The notes below the pieces were generated by a model. It did not search any database, had not been told where the DNA came from, and saw only the letters and a list, made by a program, of their open reading frames with translations. Below are positions 63,988 through 64,000 of a DNA stretch of 64,000 nt, in pieces (positions within the stretch are counted from its first letter, which is position 1; every line of letters begins with the position of its first letter). The stretch comes from Chryseobacterium sp. E1 (lineage in GTDB: Bacteria; Bacteroidota; Bacteroidia; Flavobacteriales; Weeksellaceae), in the NCBI GenBank assembly GCA_019203745.1, contig CP078104.1:3720001-3784000 (forward strand), given 5' to 3'. The position numbers and the translations under genes were made by a program.

Positions 63988-64000
63988 TATTTCATATTAA

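Noticed and set aside
1..64000. Programmed frameshifting or phase variation as the cause of the broken genes
   Set aside because: Breaks occur in unrelated genes at varied, mostly short homopolymers, several per gene, without slippery-site or pseudoknot patterns. A uniform sequencing error explains them better.
1..64000. Genome decay with many pseudogenes
   Set aside because: Essential genes are affected equally, active-site residues are intact, and I found no large deletion, insertion sequence or convincing in-frame stop substitution.
1..64000. Integrated phage, plasmid or conjugative element
   Set aside because: No integrase, transposase, relaxase, structural phage gene or attachment repeats were seen; the pRiA4b ORF-3-like gene stands alone.
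1..64000. tRNA, rRNA or known riboswitch
   Set aside because: No cloverleaf with a CCA-type end, rRNA core sequence or recognisable riboswitch aptamer was found by eye; a covariance-model scan could not be run.

Overview
The window looks like chromosomal DNA of a Chryseobacterium-type flavobacterium (Bacteroidota, Weeksellaceae). The evidence is AT-rich DNA, two SusC/SusD pairs, a secreted nuclease with a type IX secretion (T9SS) C-terminal domain, a mevalonate-pathway gene (mvaS), a pRiA4b ORF-3-like protein, and about twenty copies of the Bacteroidota -7 promoter motif TAnnTTTG placed just upstream of genes. I saw no rRNA, tRNA, CRISPR array, insertion sequence, phage or conjugation gene.

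The dominant peculiarity is technical. About 40 of some 53 genes are broken by one or more frame changes, roughly one per 700-800 bp. Nearly every one I resolved is repaired by adding one base, usually in a short homopolymer, and the repaired proteins are full length with intact catalytic residues. I therefore annotate each broken gene as one CDS across its breaks. The cause is most likely uncorrected deletion errors in the assembly rather than mass pseudogenisation.

Layout. 1-4445 (+): envelope-protein cluster with a lipoprotein, an unrecognised protein, a DUF3592-like membrane protein, a GIDE/BAM-domain membrane protein, LemA and a small membrane protein, ending in a heptanucleotide tandem repeat. 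4633-7367 (-): secreted endonuclease I, DUF4136 lipoprotein, DUF5522 mini-protein. 7408-11442 (+): HExxH mini-protein, ACC deaminase/D-cysteine desulfhydrase-like enzyme, LysM glucosaminidase, hemL. 11674-16063 (+): two paralogous CodA-like amidohydrolases flanking an ankyrin protein and an AraC regulator. 16189-20028 (-): TonB-dependent receptor plus beta-helix-like lipoprotein. 20227-27680 (+): two-component system, pRiA4b ORF-3-like protein, GH13 amylase lipoprotein, GreA-like protein, thyA, polytopic membrane protein.

27833-37189 (+): small acidic protein, M1 aminopeptidase, mvaS, SusC/SusD pair 1. 37266-41878: AraC regulator divergent from an aldehyde dehydrogenase and DUF779 protein, then a dicarboxylate/amino-acid symporter (-). 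41973-43748 (+): cbpA-cbpM and a YcxB-like protein. 43819-46151 (-): CBS-like enzyme and a LolC/E-type permease, the latter head-to-head with namZ (46156-47345, +). 47462-49485 (-): small membrane protein, outer-membrane protein, thioredoxin-fold protein. 49807-54849: membrane-bound AraC regulator, hydrolase lipoprotein, outer-membrane protein, HxlR regulator divergent from an esterase and an isochorismatase-like hydrolase. 55005-63987 (+): LytS-like kinase, zincin metalloprotease and SusC/SusD pair 2, which look like a peptide-acquisition locus.

Functionally the window mixes housekeeping genes (hemL, thyA, mvaS, cbpA) with nutrient-capture and envelope genes. I found no convincing wholly new system. 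The most interesting items are the GIDE-LemA cluster, the duplicated amidohydrolases, the interlocked permease/namZ promoters, the kinase-protease-SusCD locus and several candidate interspersed repeats.
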